Shown: piece by piece, positions 12,887-20,854 of the stretch
How the letters are laid out: each line of letters begins with the position of its first letter
Numbering within the stretch: the first letter of the stretch is position 1
From: Enteractinococcus helveticum
GTDB lineage: Bacteria; Actinomycetota; Actinomycetes; Actinomycetales; Micrococcaceae
DNA: 24,153 bases
Assembly (NCBI RefSeq): GCF_020742345.1
Contig: NZ_DYXC01000044.1
Coordinates: 1 to 24,153, forward strand
Reading direction: 5' to 3'
Made by a program: the position numbers and the translations under genes
Notes under the pieces: generated by a model
Told to the model about the DNA's origin: nothing
Seen by the model: the letters and a program-made list of their open reading frames with translations, nothing else
Databases searched by the model: none

Positions 12887-15421
12887 TTAGATTGTGGCGA
12901 GACCTGCCACAGGGGAGAGTTTGGCCGCCCGGTGTGCCGGAATGATCGAGGCGATGAGCCCTGCCAACACCGCAGTGATGGCGATACCACCGATAGTTGC
13001 CCAGGGCCAGGCCATTTCGAGGCTGCCGGACTGGGAATCAAAGGCCGTGGAGAACAGCGCAACCGAGCCAGCCCAACCATAAAACATGCCCAGGCCGCAT
13101 CCCAGCAGCGCACCAACGGCACAAATGATGGCGGCTTCCCAACTCAACATGGCCCGCAGGCCGCGCTTCGTCATGCCCAATGCTCGCATCAAAGCGTTTT
13201 CGCGGGTGCGTTCCAAAGCCGATAAGGCCTGAGTGTTGGCCACCCCAACGAAAGCGATGAGCACGGAGATCGCCAAGAGTCCCACGACGGTCAGCATAAC
13301 CGTGTTAATGGCCTGTTGATAGACGCCGCGCATCATGAGCGGGGATTCAAAATCGGCGGCCGAGACCCCGGTGTTGGCGGCTAATGTGGCTAACAGGTCT
13401 TGTAGCTCGGAGGCGGGTATCTCGTCTTGGTCGACCTTGATCCACACGGTTGCCGTCCCGGCCGGCTCAGACGCCAGCTGTTGGGCCGTGACATCTGAAA
13501 CCAGTGCTGTTACCGAGGGTAGATCTGACCGTACGGCATTGAGCTCAACGGGCCCGTCAGCCGTATCGACCGTGAGGGTAGCTGCCTGGTAGCCACTTGA
13601 TACCAACACGGTGCCTGGTGCTTGCAGGGCCGCGACGTCTGCATCGGTCAGACCAGCAGATATTTGGGCCAGCTGGGCTGGATCGCCCGCCATGACGGGC
13701 TCATTGTGGTCCTGCACGGTGCCGACCGGTTGCAATGGTGCCGCATTTTCGACTCCGGAGGTGTTGCGCATCGCGGTGACAATTTCATCAACGCGTTGCG
13801 AATCGGCAGCATCGACGTTGGTTAGGTCAGCATAGATATCGACAGGGTAATTGGTGGCTAAGAGTTGATCGCTATTGTGCTGGAAGGTTCGACCACCGGT
13901 GAGAATCATCGCGACCAGCGTGGTGCCGATGATCAATGCTGCGGCAGTGGCGGCGGTGCGTGACCGGTTCCGGGTGGAGTTCAGCTGTGCCATTTTGCCA
14001 GGAACCCCGGTGGCGCGGGTGATCCACCCAAGCCCGTAGGCTGCGGCAGGCACAAACAGGACGCTCAGTAGCAGCACCCCGATAAAGGACACGGCCCCGG
14101 CCACAATGGCCAAGCCGACCTCGCCGTGTCTGGCGAAGATCACCATAACCGTAGCGCCACCAATAAATAACAGGGCACCGAAGAATAACCGGATACGGCC
14201 CGCTTTGGATTCCACCGTCATGGCTGCCACCGGGCGCATTGCTTCTAACGGGGAAACCCGCATGGCTCTGCCGGCTGGGAGCCACCCGGCAATCACGGTG
14301 ATGATCACACCGACGACGCCAACCCACACCAGGTTCGCATCGATGGCAAATGTTGCCCGGTCCACCCAGTTCTGGGCTACCAGGATGAGCCCGAAGATCA
14401 GTCCCATGGCGGCGGCAATGCCTAGTGTCGAGCCGATCAGACCGATCATCAGGGTTTCAGCGAGCACGGATTTGCGAATCTGGCCGCGGGTTGCGCCGAG
14501 AACGCGTTGCAGCGCGTATTCTTTGGTGCGTTGGGCAACCAGCACCGAAAACGTGTTGTTGATGACCATCATCATGACCAACAGGGCGATGGCCGCAAAA
14601 CCACCCAGGGCAACTGTGATGGCATCGAAGCCGAAGGTATCGACCAAGGATTCAGAAATTTCGACGTCGGGGGTATTGACCGTAGCCACCCCGGACAGTG
14701 CATTGGTGAGTTGCTCTAACACGGCGTCCACTTCGCCATCGACACGCACCAGCCCCATCGAGTACATGGGATGTTCCCCGGCAAATGCGCTCAGTGCCTC
14801 CGGGGTCAGATAGGCGGTCATCGCACCGATTGCGGTTGGATCGCCCGAGGTGTCGACCATACCCGAGACGGTGAAATCCTTTTCGTCGTCTTCCGCCATG
14901 GACCGCAGGGTGACCGTATCACCAACGGCCAGGTCGTGACGGTCCGCGGCCGTGGTGTCGATAGCAATTTCGGAGTCTGCTGTTGGCAGTGCGCCCTCGG
15001 TAACAGGGGTGGCCAACAGTGACGTGTCGTCCGGGGTGTTGGTGGCCAACAGGAAGTCGGCGTCGGCGTCAAATGTGCCACGCTGTTCGGACCCTTCAGG
15101 CAGAACCAAACCGGTGGCCACCTGAATCAGCGGATACACTTCTGCAACCCCGGGGATCGCTTCCAAATCCCCGGGTTGCTCTAGGCCGCCGAGGTGATCA
15201 TAGAGTGCGGATTCCGGGTCGGTATAGGCCTCCTGTGTTGCGTTGATGAGCAGATCGGCATTGGCATAGGTGGCCCCAAGCATTTGCTTGGTGGTTTCTT
15301 TGGCCGAGGATGTGACCAGTAGCGCACTGGCCAGGAACATGGTGCCCAGGGTGATGGCCAATACCACGGCAATATAGCGGCGCGGGTGGGTTTTGAGTTG
15401 ACTGAGGCTAAGTTTCCACAT
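12887..15421 (-). CDS. ABC transporter permease, MacB/FtsX type (double FtsX domain)
   Basis: An 844-residue integral membrane protein. The N-terminal transmembrane segment at about 17-38 (YIAVVLAITLGTMFLASALL) is followed by a large extracytoplasmic MacB-PCD-like domain (about 40-265). FtsX transmembrane blocks lie at about 270-400, with LQRVLGATRGQIRKSVLAETLMIGL, the cytoplasmic coupling motif. A second pair of membrane segments, a second extracytoplasmic domain and a terminal FtsX block (ALMRALGMTKRGLRAMLSWEA) follow. The duplicated layout means one polypeptide may supply both halves of the permease. The ATPase gene ends 2 bp upstream, so the two are co-translated. Family members are mechanotransmission exporters for peptides, antibiotics, lipoproteins or lipids. 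The substrate here is unknown. There is no accessory adaptor gene nearby. Confidence 0.93.
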   Translation of the reverse strand: MWKLSLSQLKTHPRRYIAVVLAITLGTMFLASALLVTSSAKETTKQMLGATYANADLLINATQEAYTDPESALYDHLGGLEQPGDLEAIPGVAEVYPLIQVATGLVLPEGSEQRGTFDADADFLLATNTPDDTSLLATPVTEGALPTADSEIAIDTTAADRHDLAVGDTVTLRSMAEDDEKDFTVSGMVDTSGDPTAIGAMTAYLTPEALSAFAGEHPMYSMGLVRVDGEVDAVLEQLTNALSGVATVNTPDVEISESLVDTFGFDAITVALGGFAAIALLVMMMVINNTFSVLVAQRTKEYALQRVLGATRGQIRKSVLAETLMIGLIGSTLGIAAAMGLIFGLILVAQNWVDRATFAIDANLVWVGVVGVIITVIAGWLPAGRAMRVSPLEAMRPVAAMTVESKAGRIRLFFGALLFIGGATVMVIFARHGEVGLAIVAGAVSFIGVLLLSVLFVPAAAYGLGWITRATGVPGKMAQLNSTRNRSRTAATAAALIIGTTLVAMILTGGRTFQHNSDQLLATNYPVDIYADLTNVDAADSQRVDEIVTAMRNTSGVENAAPLQPVGTVQDHNEPVMAGDPAQLAQISAGLTDADVAALQAPGTVLVSSGYQAATLTVDTADGPVELNAVRSDLPSVTALVSDVTAQQLASEPAGTATVWIKVDQDEIPASELQDLLATLAANTGVSAADFESPLMMRGVYQQAINTVMLTVVGLLAISVLIAFVGVANTQALSALERTRENALMRALGMTKRGLRAMLSWEAAIICAVGALLGCGLGMFYGWAGSVALFSTAFDSQSGSLEMAWPWATIGGIAITAVLAGLIASIIPAHRAAKLSPVAGLATI

Positions 15422-15423
15422 GC

Positions 15424-16173
15424 TTAGGCCCCCAGTTCTGCCAGGGCGGCCAGCACGGCGTCGGCGGTTGGCTGCTGAACCCCGCCCACAATCGCACCAT
15501 CTTTGAGTAGGACCACGTTGTCGGCGTATGCTGCGGCATGCGGGTCGTGGGTGACCATGATGATGGTTTGGCCCATGTCGCGCGCCGAGTCTGCCAGCAG
15601 TTGCAGCACTTCGGCACCGGTTGTTGAGTCCAGGGCGCCGGTGGGCTCATCTGCGAAGACGACGTCGGGGCGCGTGAGCAGGGCCCGGGCAACAGCGACG
15701 CGCTGTTGTTGTCCACCGGATAATTCGTGGGGGTGATGGGCCAGCCGGTCAGTCAATCCCAGGGTGGTAACGATCTGGTCGAACCAGGCCTGATCAACTT
15801 TTGCGCCGGCCAGATCCAGCGGCAGCAGAATGTTGTCGCGTGCCGAGAGGGTGGGCACCAGGTTGAAGGCCTGGAAAATAAAGCCCACGTGTTTGCGCCG
15901 CAGGATGGTCAGTTCGTGGTCGCTCATCCCGGTGATCACGGTTTTGCCGATGGCCACCTGGCCGGAGTCGACCGTATCAAGGCCGGCCAGACAGTGCATC
16001 AGCGTAGATTTTCCAGAACCCGATGGTCCCATGATCGCGGTGAAATCCCCGGGCCGAAATGACACGGAGACGTCATCGAGTGCGGCGACCTTCGTGACGC
16101 CAGAGCCGTATGTTTTGGTAATGGACTGGGCTGCTACGGCAGCCGGGGCAGTTGGAGCAAGGGGTGTTTTCAT
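15424..16173 (-). CDS. ABC transporter ATP-binding protein, MacB/LolD type
   Basis: A 249-residue nucleotide-binding domain with all core motifs: Walker A GPSGSGKST (49-57), Q-loop Gln101 (FIFQAFNLVP), signature LSGGQQQR (151-158), Walker B VVFADEPTGALD (171-182, catalytic Glu176) and switch His209 (VTHD). The Q-loop and GALD sequences are typical of the LolD/MacB/FtsE branch. It energises the adjacent FtsX-type permease from the cytoplasmic side. The start ATG is preceded by GGAAAG at short spacing. The n-terminal 14 residues are Ala/Pro-rich and outside the domain. The pair could export a signal, lipid or toxic peptide. No resistance gene or two-component system lies directly beside it to narrow this down. 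Confidence 0.95.
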   Translation of the reverse strand: MKTPLAPTAPAAVAAQSITKTYGSGVTKVAALDDVSVSFRPGDFTAIMGPSGSGKSTLMHCLAGLDTVDSGQVAIGKTVITGMSDHELTILRRKHVGFIFQAFNLVPTLSARDNILLPLDLAGAKVDQAWFDQIVTTLGLTDRLAHHPHELSGGQQQRVAVARALLTRPDVVFADEPTGALDSTTGAEVLQLLADSARDMGQTIIMVTHDPHAAAYADNVVLLKDGAIVGGVQQPTADAVLAALAELGA

Positions 16174-16225
16174 ACTTTCCAGTGTGCCCCGTACCGCGTT
16201 TACGCACGTCAGCTTCTGGGACCAT

Positions 16226-16250
16226 CTTGGGTGGACACGTATCGTCCCAA
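16226..16250. promoter_or_regulatory. Imperfect inverted repeat upstream of the ABC transporter
   Basis: TTGGG (16227-16231) and CCCAA (16246-16250) flank GGAC and GTCC, forming overlapping dyads in the 111-bp gap between the YeeE gene and the ABC ATPase gene, 54-77 bp upstream of the latter. It may be a terminator of the upstream gene or an operator for the ABC pair. Confidence 0.25.
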
Positions 16251-16284
16251 AGGATGACAGTACACTCTCCTGCTTGGCACCGAG

Positions 16285-17748
16285 CTAGCTAGCCGGTTCG
16301 CCCTTTTTGATGGTGATCTGCCAGGAGGCATCCCCGGTTTCTCGGAAATCAGTGACGTCGTGGCCGTCGTCCACCGCCCACTGCGGGATGGTTTCGGTGC
16401 CCTGGGTGCAATCGAAATCGATGACCAAATGTTGGCCGACTTCCAAATCGGCCATAACGTCCTTGGCTTCGATCCGCGGGAACGGGCAGACCGCACCCAG
16501 CGAGTCCAGCGCGAAATACCCATTACCTAAATGCCGGGCCTTGTCCTCTGACTGCAAGGTGATCAGTCCGGTGGCCGCAGCCATCCCGGCCAGCCCGTTG
16601 CCCACAGGCGCACCCGGTGCGGTGTTCAGTGCCACGGCGTCTTGCAGTGCCACCGCACCACCCACCGAGTCATCAGTGGTGTAGGTCTGCGGGGCCTTGG
16701 TGGCCTTGGCGGGTTTGAGCCAGAATTTCGCGCCCACCCAGATCCCCACGGCAATGAAGAGCAGGGCAACCCAACCCTGGAAACTAAACAGACTGGTTTG
16801 GACCATACCGTTGCCCACGGTGCAGCCGCCGGCCAGGGTGGCACCCACGCCCATCATCAGCCCGCCAGCAACCGAGCGCACCGCGGTGGTGGCATCCGGA
16901 ATACGGATCCGGAATTCGCCGGTAGCTTTGGCGGCAAGAAACGCCCCGAGGAACAGCCCCAGCACCAACAGCACACCCCAGTCGATGTAGCCGGTATCGC
17001 CGGTCACGGAGTATTGCAGGGTGTTGGCGGTCGGGGTCGTGATACCCAACCCACTGTTGCGCCCGGTGGCCGCCGACAACGGCCAGGCAAGCACACCGAG
17101 CAGCCCAATGAGTGCCCCGGCGGTATAGAGGCTCAGTGGACGCTTCCACACCGGTTGGTTCCCCAAGCGGGCGGCTTTGGGACGTTTGGCATCCTGGGCG
17201 CGGAAGTGGCGCACCAGGAAGAAGGTCAGCACAGATAAAGCGATTGCGAACCACCACGGCGATACACCCAGCAGCTCGGGAATGGTGGTTAACCCAGAAT
17301 CCCAGCTCTTCATCCAGCCATCAAATCCAGCCAGCGCACCATACTTCATGGCCGCAGCCGACAGCGCGTACATGGCCAGGGCAATCCAGGAACCCACCAG
17401 GCCTTCGGCCGAGCGGAACCAGGTTCCCGAAGCACAACCACCGGCCAGAATAATGCCCAGACCAAATACAAAGCCACCAACGACGACGGCGGCCGGAGCA
17501 AATGTGCTGTCGCCCGGGGTGATCACACCGGTTGAGGTCAGGGCCGCGATGCCCACCGCGTGGATAGAAATGACCACCAGTAGCGCGACAAATGTGCGCC
17601 AGGTGCGTTGCATAAAGATGTCACGCATCATGGCCGTGACGCAGAACCGGCCGCGCTGCATAACAATCCCGAGCACGGCGCCGAGAGCTAAACCTGTAAG
17701 AATCAAAACGGACCAACTTTCAAAACGTTTCGTCGAAGCAAAACTCAT
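16285..17748 (-). CDS. YeeE/YedE-family sulfur (thiosulfate-type) transporter fused to a TusA domain
   Basis: A 487-residue fusion. Residues 1-345 form a duplicated YeeE/YedE membrane domain with about 9-10 hydrophobic segments and family cysteine motifs QRGRFCVT (C36), LAGGCASGTW (C105) and LAGGCTVGNGM (C309). An Ala/Gly-rich linker (345-405) leads to a TusA-like domain (410-487) starting YFALDSLGAVCPFP, in which C421 of the CPxP motif is the expected sulfur-carrying residue; C447 is a second cysteine. YeeE proteins import thiosulfate through conserved cysteines, and TusA-type proteins carry the sulfur as a persulfide. The fusion suggests direct hand-over across the membrane. The ATG at 17748 has no clear ribosome-binding site, hinting at a very short leader. 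It is divergent from the lactate permease gene. Confidence 0.92.
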   Translation of the reverse strand: MSFASTKRFESWSVLILTGLALGAVLGIVMQRGRFCVTAMMRDIFMQRTWRTFVALLVVISIHAVGIAALTSTGVITPGDSTFAPAAVVVGGFVFGLGIILAGGCASGTWFRSAEGLVGSWIALAMYALSAAAMKYGALAGFDGWMKSWDSGLTTIPELLGVSPWWFAIALSVLTFFLVRHFRAQDAKRPKAARLGNQPVWKRPLSLYTAGALIGLLGVLAWPLSAATGRNSGLGITTPTANTLQYSVTGDTGYIDWGVLLVLGLFLGAFLAAKATGEFRIRIPDATTAVRSVAGGLMMGVGATLAGGCTVGNGMVQTSLFSFQGWVALLFIAVGIWVGAKFWLKPAKATKAPQTYTTDDSVGGAVALQDAVALNTAPGAPVGNGLAGMAAATGLITLQSEDKARHLGNGYFALDSLGAVCPFPRIEAKDVMADLEVGQHLVIDFDCTQGTETIPQWAVDDGHDVTDFRETGDASWQITIKKGEPAS

Positions 17749-17770
17749 TAGTCAAATGTTGTAGTGCTCG

Positions 17771-17800
17771 AGCCTAGACTCCTGGGAAATCGACGACCAA
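17771..17800 (-). promoter_or_regulatory. Possible promoter of the YeeE-TusA gene
   Basis: On the minus strand TTGGTC (17800-17795) and TAGGCT (17776-17771) are 18 bp apart. Transcription would start about 15-17 nt before the ATG at 17748, consistent with the absence of a Shine-Dalgarno sequence. Confidence 0.3.
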
Positions 17801-17878
17801 ATGTGCTGACCAGAATCTTCACGCGGCGTCATAAATGTTCATCTCCCCGGCATAACAGCGGTGCTGATTCACTGAGTA

Positions 17879-17905
17879 TTGGCATTGCCTGAGCAGGCGT
17901 ATGAT
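17879..17905 (+). promoter_or_regulatory. Possible promoter/operator of the lactate permease gene
   Basis: TTGGCA (17879-17884) and TATGAT (17900-17905) are 15 bp apart, shorter than ideal. The spacer holds the inverted repeat GCCTG-AG-CAGGC (17887-17898), placed where a repressor or a spacer-twisting activator would act. The GTG start is 34 nt downstream of the -10 box. Confidence 0.35.
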
Positions 17906-17938
17906 GATGTGCTGAGTGTTTTGTGAAAGGTAGGCTTT

Positions 17939-19378
17939 GTGACCCTGGTGCTGGCAGCCGTCCCGGTCCTCGTGGTGATTGGACTCTTGCTGACCCGTCT
18001 GCCCGCCTGGGTGCCACCGGTCGTGGGCGTGCTGGCTGCCATCGTCGTCGGGCTGTGGGTGCTCGATGCCCAGACCACCGAATTGACCGAGGCCGTGGGC
18101 GGCTCAATGATCACAATGCTCCAAGTCCTGGCCATTATTGGCGGCGGCGTCACATTAGCGCGGGTCATGGATTTTACCGGTGCTCAGAAACAATTCGCCG
18201 ACTGGCTCTCCGCCGGGGGCGCCTCCCTGGGTTCCGCCTTGATGATGGCCAACGGTGTGGTGCCGTTTATGGAATCGGTCACCGGGTTCGGCGTCTCGCT
18301 GCTCATCGGGCTGCCGCTGACTCTGGCATTTGGGTTTACCGCTTACCGCGCCGCACTGATCACGCTGATGGGCATCGTCATTGGCCCGTGGGGATCCATG
18401 GGCCCCGGCACCCTGTTGGGGGCTGAACTGGCGGGCCAGCCACTCACCGAATTTGGCCTGGCCACCGCCGTGGTGAATTTTCCGGCCGTGATCATCTCAG
18501 GTGTTGTCACAGCCTTCATCGCTGCTCGTCACGCAGGTGTGCGCGGCACCAAACGTGCCGGCTATCTGGCCGTCGGTGCCGCCTCGGGCCTGAGCTTGGC
18601 GCTGCTGGTTCTGGTATCCAACCTGTTGTTGGGCACCCCGGTTGCCGGTGCGGTGGCTGCCGCCATCATGACTATCGCGTGGTTACTTGTGGTGCGCAAG
18701 GGCAAGCTGCTCCCCGGCCCCGGCGGCTCGATTGTGCCTTATGCGGTGTTGGTCTTCGGGACCATCGCCGGTCAGCTGATTTCCTCACCATTTGAATCCG
18801 CCTGGTGGACAGAAATCGTCGCCAGCCCCGCCGTCTACGCATTCGCCGGCGTCGGTGTGGCACTGCTGCAATATAAACAACCCGCCACCGGTTTGGCCGA
18901 TAGCGCTTTCAAACTGTGGCTCAACACCGGCGTGCCCACCGCCCTGTACATCCTGTTCGGTGTCGTGATGCAGGGCGGTCATATCGCCGAAACCCTGGCC
19001 CAATCCCTGGCAGGCATGGGCAGCAGTTATCTCTTCTTGATGCCTATTGTCGGCGCGCTGGGTGGTTATATGACGGCGTCGGGCACCGGCACCAATGCGA
19101 TGTTTGGCCCAACCCAGGTGGCTGTCGGAACACAGCTCAACGTCGACCCGCAATGGTCCATGGCCATGAATAACGCCTCGGGCTGCTGGGGGACTATCGC
19201 CTCGCCGGCCCGTATCGAACTGGCCTATCAGCTGGCCCGTGGTGCTTCCATGGCCGACGACGGACCCCAGGTCACCCGTGCCCGTTTGCTGGCCGTTACG
19301 ATTCCGGTCTTAGCGTTCAGTGCGCTGGTGTGGGGCGTCTTGGCCTATTTCTTCTTGCCCGGCCTGCCCGCACTATGA
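17939..19378 (+). CDS. lctP: L-lactate permease (LctP/GlcA family)
   Basis: A 479-residue polytopic membrane protein with a GTG start; AAAGG and TAGG precede it at workable spacing. At least 11 hydrophobic segments are seen. LctP-family landmarks include the N-terminal strip with MLQVLAIIGGGVTLARVMDFTGA, the motif NGVVPFMESVTGFGVSLLIG (about 101-120), GPWGSMGPGTLLGAEL (about 148-163), and the C-terminal GALGGYMTASGTGTNAMFGPTQ with MNNASG. The size is a little below the common 500-560 residues of LctP. It imports lactate or glycolate by proton symport. No lactate dehydrogenase gene is next to it. It is followed after 52 bp by a small lipoprotein gene on the same strand. Confidence 0.9.
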   Translation: MTLVLAAVPVLVVIGLLLTRLPAWVPPVVGVLAAIVVGLWVLDAQTTELTEAVGGSMITMLQVLAIIGGGVTLARVMDFTGAQKQFADWLSAGGASLGSALMMANGVVPFMESVTGFGVSLLIGLPLTLAFGFTAYRAALITLMGIVIGPWGSMGPGTLLGAELAGQPLTEFGLATAVVNFPAVIISGVVTAFIAARHAGVRGTKRAGYLAVGAASGLSLALLVLVSNLLLGTPVAGAVAAAIMTIAWLLVVRKGKLLPGPGGSIVPYAVLVFGTIAGQLISSPFESAWWTEIVASPAVYAFAGVGVALLQYKQPATGLADSAFKLWLNTGVPTALYILFGVVMQGGHIAETLAQSLAGMGSSYLFLMPIVGALGGYMTASGTGTNAMFGPTQVAVGTQLNVDPQWSMAMNNASGCWGTIASPARIELAYQLARGASMADDGPQVTRARLLAVTIPVLAFSALVWGVLAYFFLPGLPAL

Positions 19379-19430
19379 TCAAAGAAACCGACATCGCCAG
19401 ACCGGTGAGGTCAGAGAGGGGGTCCTCGTT

Positions 19431-19868
19431 ATGAAGACGAAACAATTTCGCATCTGGGTGTATGCGGCTGCGATGCTTTGCGCTGGGACACTGGCCGGAT
19501 GCTCCACTGAACCACCCGAGTCCCCGAGCGAGCCAGACGCTCCGGTGACTCACACGCCGTCGCCGGAGGAGACCACCACGGACGTACCAGACCTCTCAAC
19601 CCGAGCTGTACTTATTGACGAGCAAACGATCGAGCTGACCACCTACGGGTCGTCGAGTTGCCCAGACGAAGTGATTGACGTTGATCCCGTCGATGCCGCC
19701 ACCATTGCGGTGCAATTAGGCAATGCGACGGACGAGCGACCCTGCACGGCGGATTATGCGCCCGTTGAGCACACCGTGGACATACCAGCCGAGGTGACTG
19801 AACGTCCGATCACGCTGGAGTTACACTGGCAAAACTCATCCGATTCGGCAACCATACCGGTTGAATAA
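19431..19868 (+). CDS. Small putative lipoprotein of unknown function
   Basis: A 145-residue protein. The ATG at 19431 is chosen because it starts a lipoprotein signal peptide with AGAGGGGG about 9 nt upstream; the frame is open earlier without features. The lipobox LAGC (21-24) gives an acylated Cys24. A Pro/Glu/Thr-rich linker (27-56) is followed by a small predicted beta domain with two cysteines (SSSCPDEV and ERPCTAD), likely a disulfide. It is anchored on the outer face of the membrane. It sits in the same orientation as the lactate permease with a 52-bp gap, so co-transcription is possible, but no family is recognised and no function is claimed. Confidence 0.72.
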   Translation: MKTKQFRIWVYAAAMLCAGTLAGCSTEPPESPSEPDAPVTHTPSPEETTTDVPDLSTRAVLIDEQTIELTTYGSSSCPDEVIDVDPVDAATIAVQLGNATDERPCTADYAPVEHTVDIPAEVTERPITLELHWQNSSDSATIPVE

Positions 19869-19875
19869 ACCGACC

Positions 19876-19887
19876 TCAACGCGTTGA
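19876..19887. repeat. 12-bp palindrome at a convergent gene junction
   Basis: TCAACGCGTTGA is a perfect palindrome overlapping the stop of the small membrane protein and starting 7 bp after the lipoprotein stop. A short CGGTT-GAATA-AACCG hairpin (19858-19872) covers the lipoprotein stop. Both are small; a role in ending transcripts is possible but weak. Confidence 0.25.
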
Positions 19888-20130
19888 AGTCTCGTTCCCG
19901 GCGTCGTCCTTAAACGCATTGACCACCAGATAGGCCACGGCAATACCAATCAGCACGACGCCGACCACAAAAATCCACACGTAGAACTCACCAATAAAAA
20001 AGTTCAGCGCCAGCGATGTCCCCATGACCAGCCCGCCAATGATCAACAGCAACGTCATGCCCACGGTGGCGGGTTTGGCACGGCGCGGGTTTGCTAAATC
20101 TTTATCGTTGAGTCCTCTGCGTGGTTCCAT
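19876..20130 (-). CDS. Small two-TM membrane protein
   Basis: An 84-residue protein with a basic N-terminus (MEPRRGLNDKDLANPRRAKPA), two transmembrane helices at about 25-46 and 50-70, and a short charged tail. The N-terminus carries six Arg/Lys before the first helix, indicating it stays inside, and both ends are then cytoplasmic. It lies 29 bp downstream of the response-regulator gene on the same strand. The ATG has no Shine-Dalgarno sequence but a CATAAT box 6 nt upstream, so it may be made from its own near-leaderless transcript. No family is recognised. It might be an accessory of the two-component system or unrelated. Confidence 0.6.
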   Translation of the reverse strand: MEPRRGLNDKDLANPRRAKPATVGMTLLLIIGGLVMGTSLALNFFIGEFYVWIFVVGVVLIGIAVAYLVVNAFKDDAGNETSTR

Positions 20131-20136
20131 GCGATC

Positions 20137-20142
20137 ATTATG
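20137..20142 (-). promoter_or_regulatory. -10-like box for a near-leaderless transcript
   Basis: CATAAT on the minus strand ends 6 nt before the ATG at 20130. TTGTGT (20167-20162) is 19 bp further upstream. With this geometry the mRNA would begin at or within a few nt of the start codon, which fits the missing ribosome-binding site. Confidence 0.3.
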
Positions 20143-20159
20143 GCCCGGAATGCTTGCCG

Positions 20160-20834
20160 CTACACAATTCCGGCGCGGTAGGCGAACACGACGGCCTGGA
20201 CCCGGTCGCGCGCCCCGAGTTTGGTCAGTACTCGACCCACATGGGTTTTCACCGTGGTCGCCGAGACAAACAATTTCTCCGCTATCTCGGCATTGGACAG
20301 CCCATCGGCCATGGCCTCCAACACTTCGCGCTCGCGGGCCGTCAGACTGGCCAACGCTGCCATCTCGGTTGTGTGGTTCGACGACGACGTCGCACGTTTC
20401 GGGGTCACCAGGTGTTCTAGCAGCCGCTTGGTGGTGGACGGCGCGATCACCGCATCGCCGTGATACACCGAGTCAATTGCGGCCAGCAGTTGCTCGGGCG
20501 GGGCGTCTTTGAGTAGGAATCCGCTGGCCCCGGCGTCAATGGCATCCAGGGCGTACTCATCGAGATCAAAGGTGGTGAGCATGATGATCTTCAGCTGGTC
20601 ATTGCGGTCCAGCAGCTGCGCGGTGGCCTGAATGCCATCCATGACCGGCATCCGAACATCCATCAGGACGACGTCGGCGGCTACCACGTGCGCGGAGGAG
20701 AGTGCTTCTTGGCCATTGGCGGCTTCACCGGTGACGCGCAGATCATCCCGGGAGTTGATGAGCATCGACAGGCCGGAGCGGATGAGCTGTTGATCGTCGA
20801 CGATCGCGACTTTGATGGGCTGCATATCTTCCAT
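20160..20834 (-). CDS. NarL/LuxR-family response regulator
   Basis: A 224-residue regulator if the ATG at 20834 is used; starts at 20825 and 20906 are alternatives, and none has a strong ribosome-binding site. The receiver domain has the acidic pocket VDD (12-14), the phosphoacceptor Asp59 in VVLMDVRMPVMDG, and the conserved LLKDA (Lys switch). A short Ser/Thr-rich linker leads to a LuxR/GerE helix-turn-helix (LTAREREVLEAMADGLSNAEIAEKLFVSATTVKTHVGRVL). This is the output partner of the histidine kinase at 21087-22349. The 252 bp between them are occupied by an opposite-strand gene, so regulator and kinase may be expressed from separate promoters. The regulator's target genes are not evident. 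Confidence 0.9.
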   Translation of the reverse strand: MEDMQPIKVAIVDDQQLIRSGLSMLINSRDDLRVTGEAANGQEALSSAHVVAADVVLMDVRMPVMDGIQATAQLLDRNDQLKIIMLTTFDLDEYALDAIDAGASGFLLKDAPPEQLLAAIDSVYHGDAVIAPSTTKRLLEHLVTPKRATSSSNHTTEMAALASLTAREREVLEAMADGLSNAEIAEKLFVSATTVKTHVGRVLTKLGARDRVQAVVFAYRAGIV

Positions 20835-20854
20835 TGTGGCAGGTGGCAGAGCAT

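Noticed and set aside
14106..14813. A 235-residue plus-strand open frame antisense to the FtsX-type permease
   Set aside because: Its composition (Thr/Met/Arg-rich, no domain or signal) is that of the complement of a membrane-protein gene, and the minus-strand permease is unmistakable.
16642..17238. A 198-residue plus-strand open frame antisense to the YeeE-TusA gene
   Set aside because: It is rich in Gly, His and Gln with no secondary-structure pattern, and the opposite strand encodes a clear transporter with conserved cysteine motifs.
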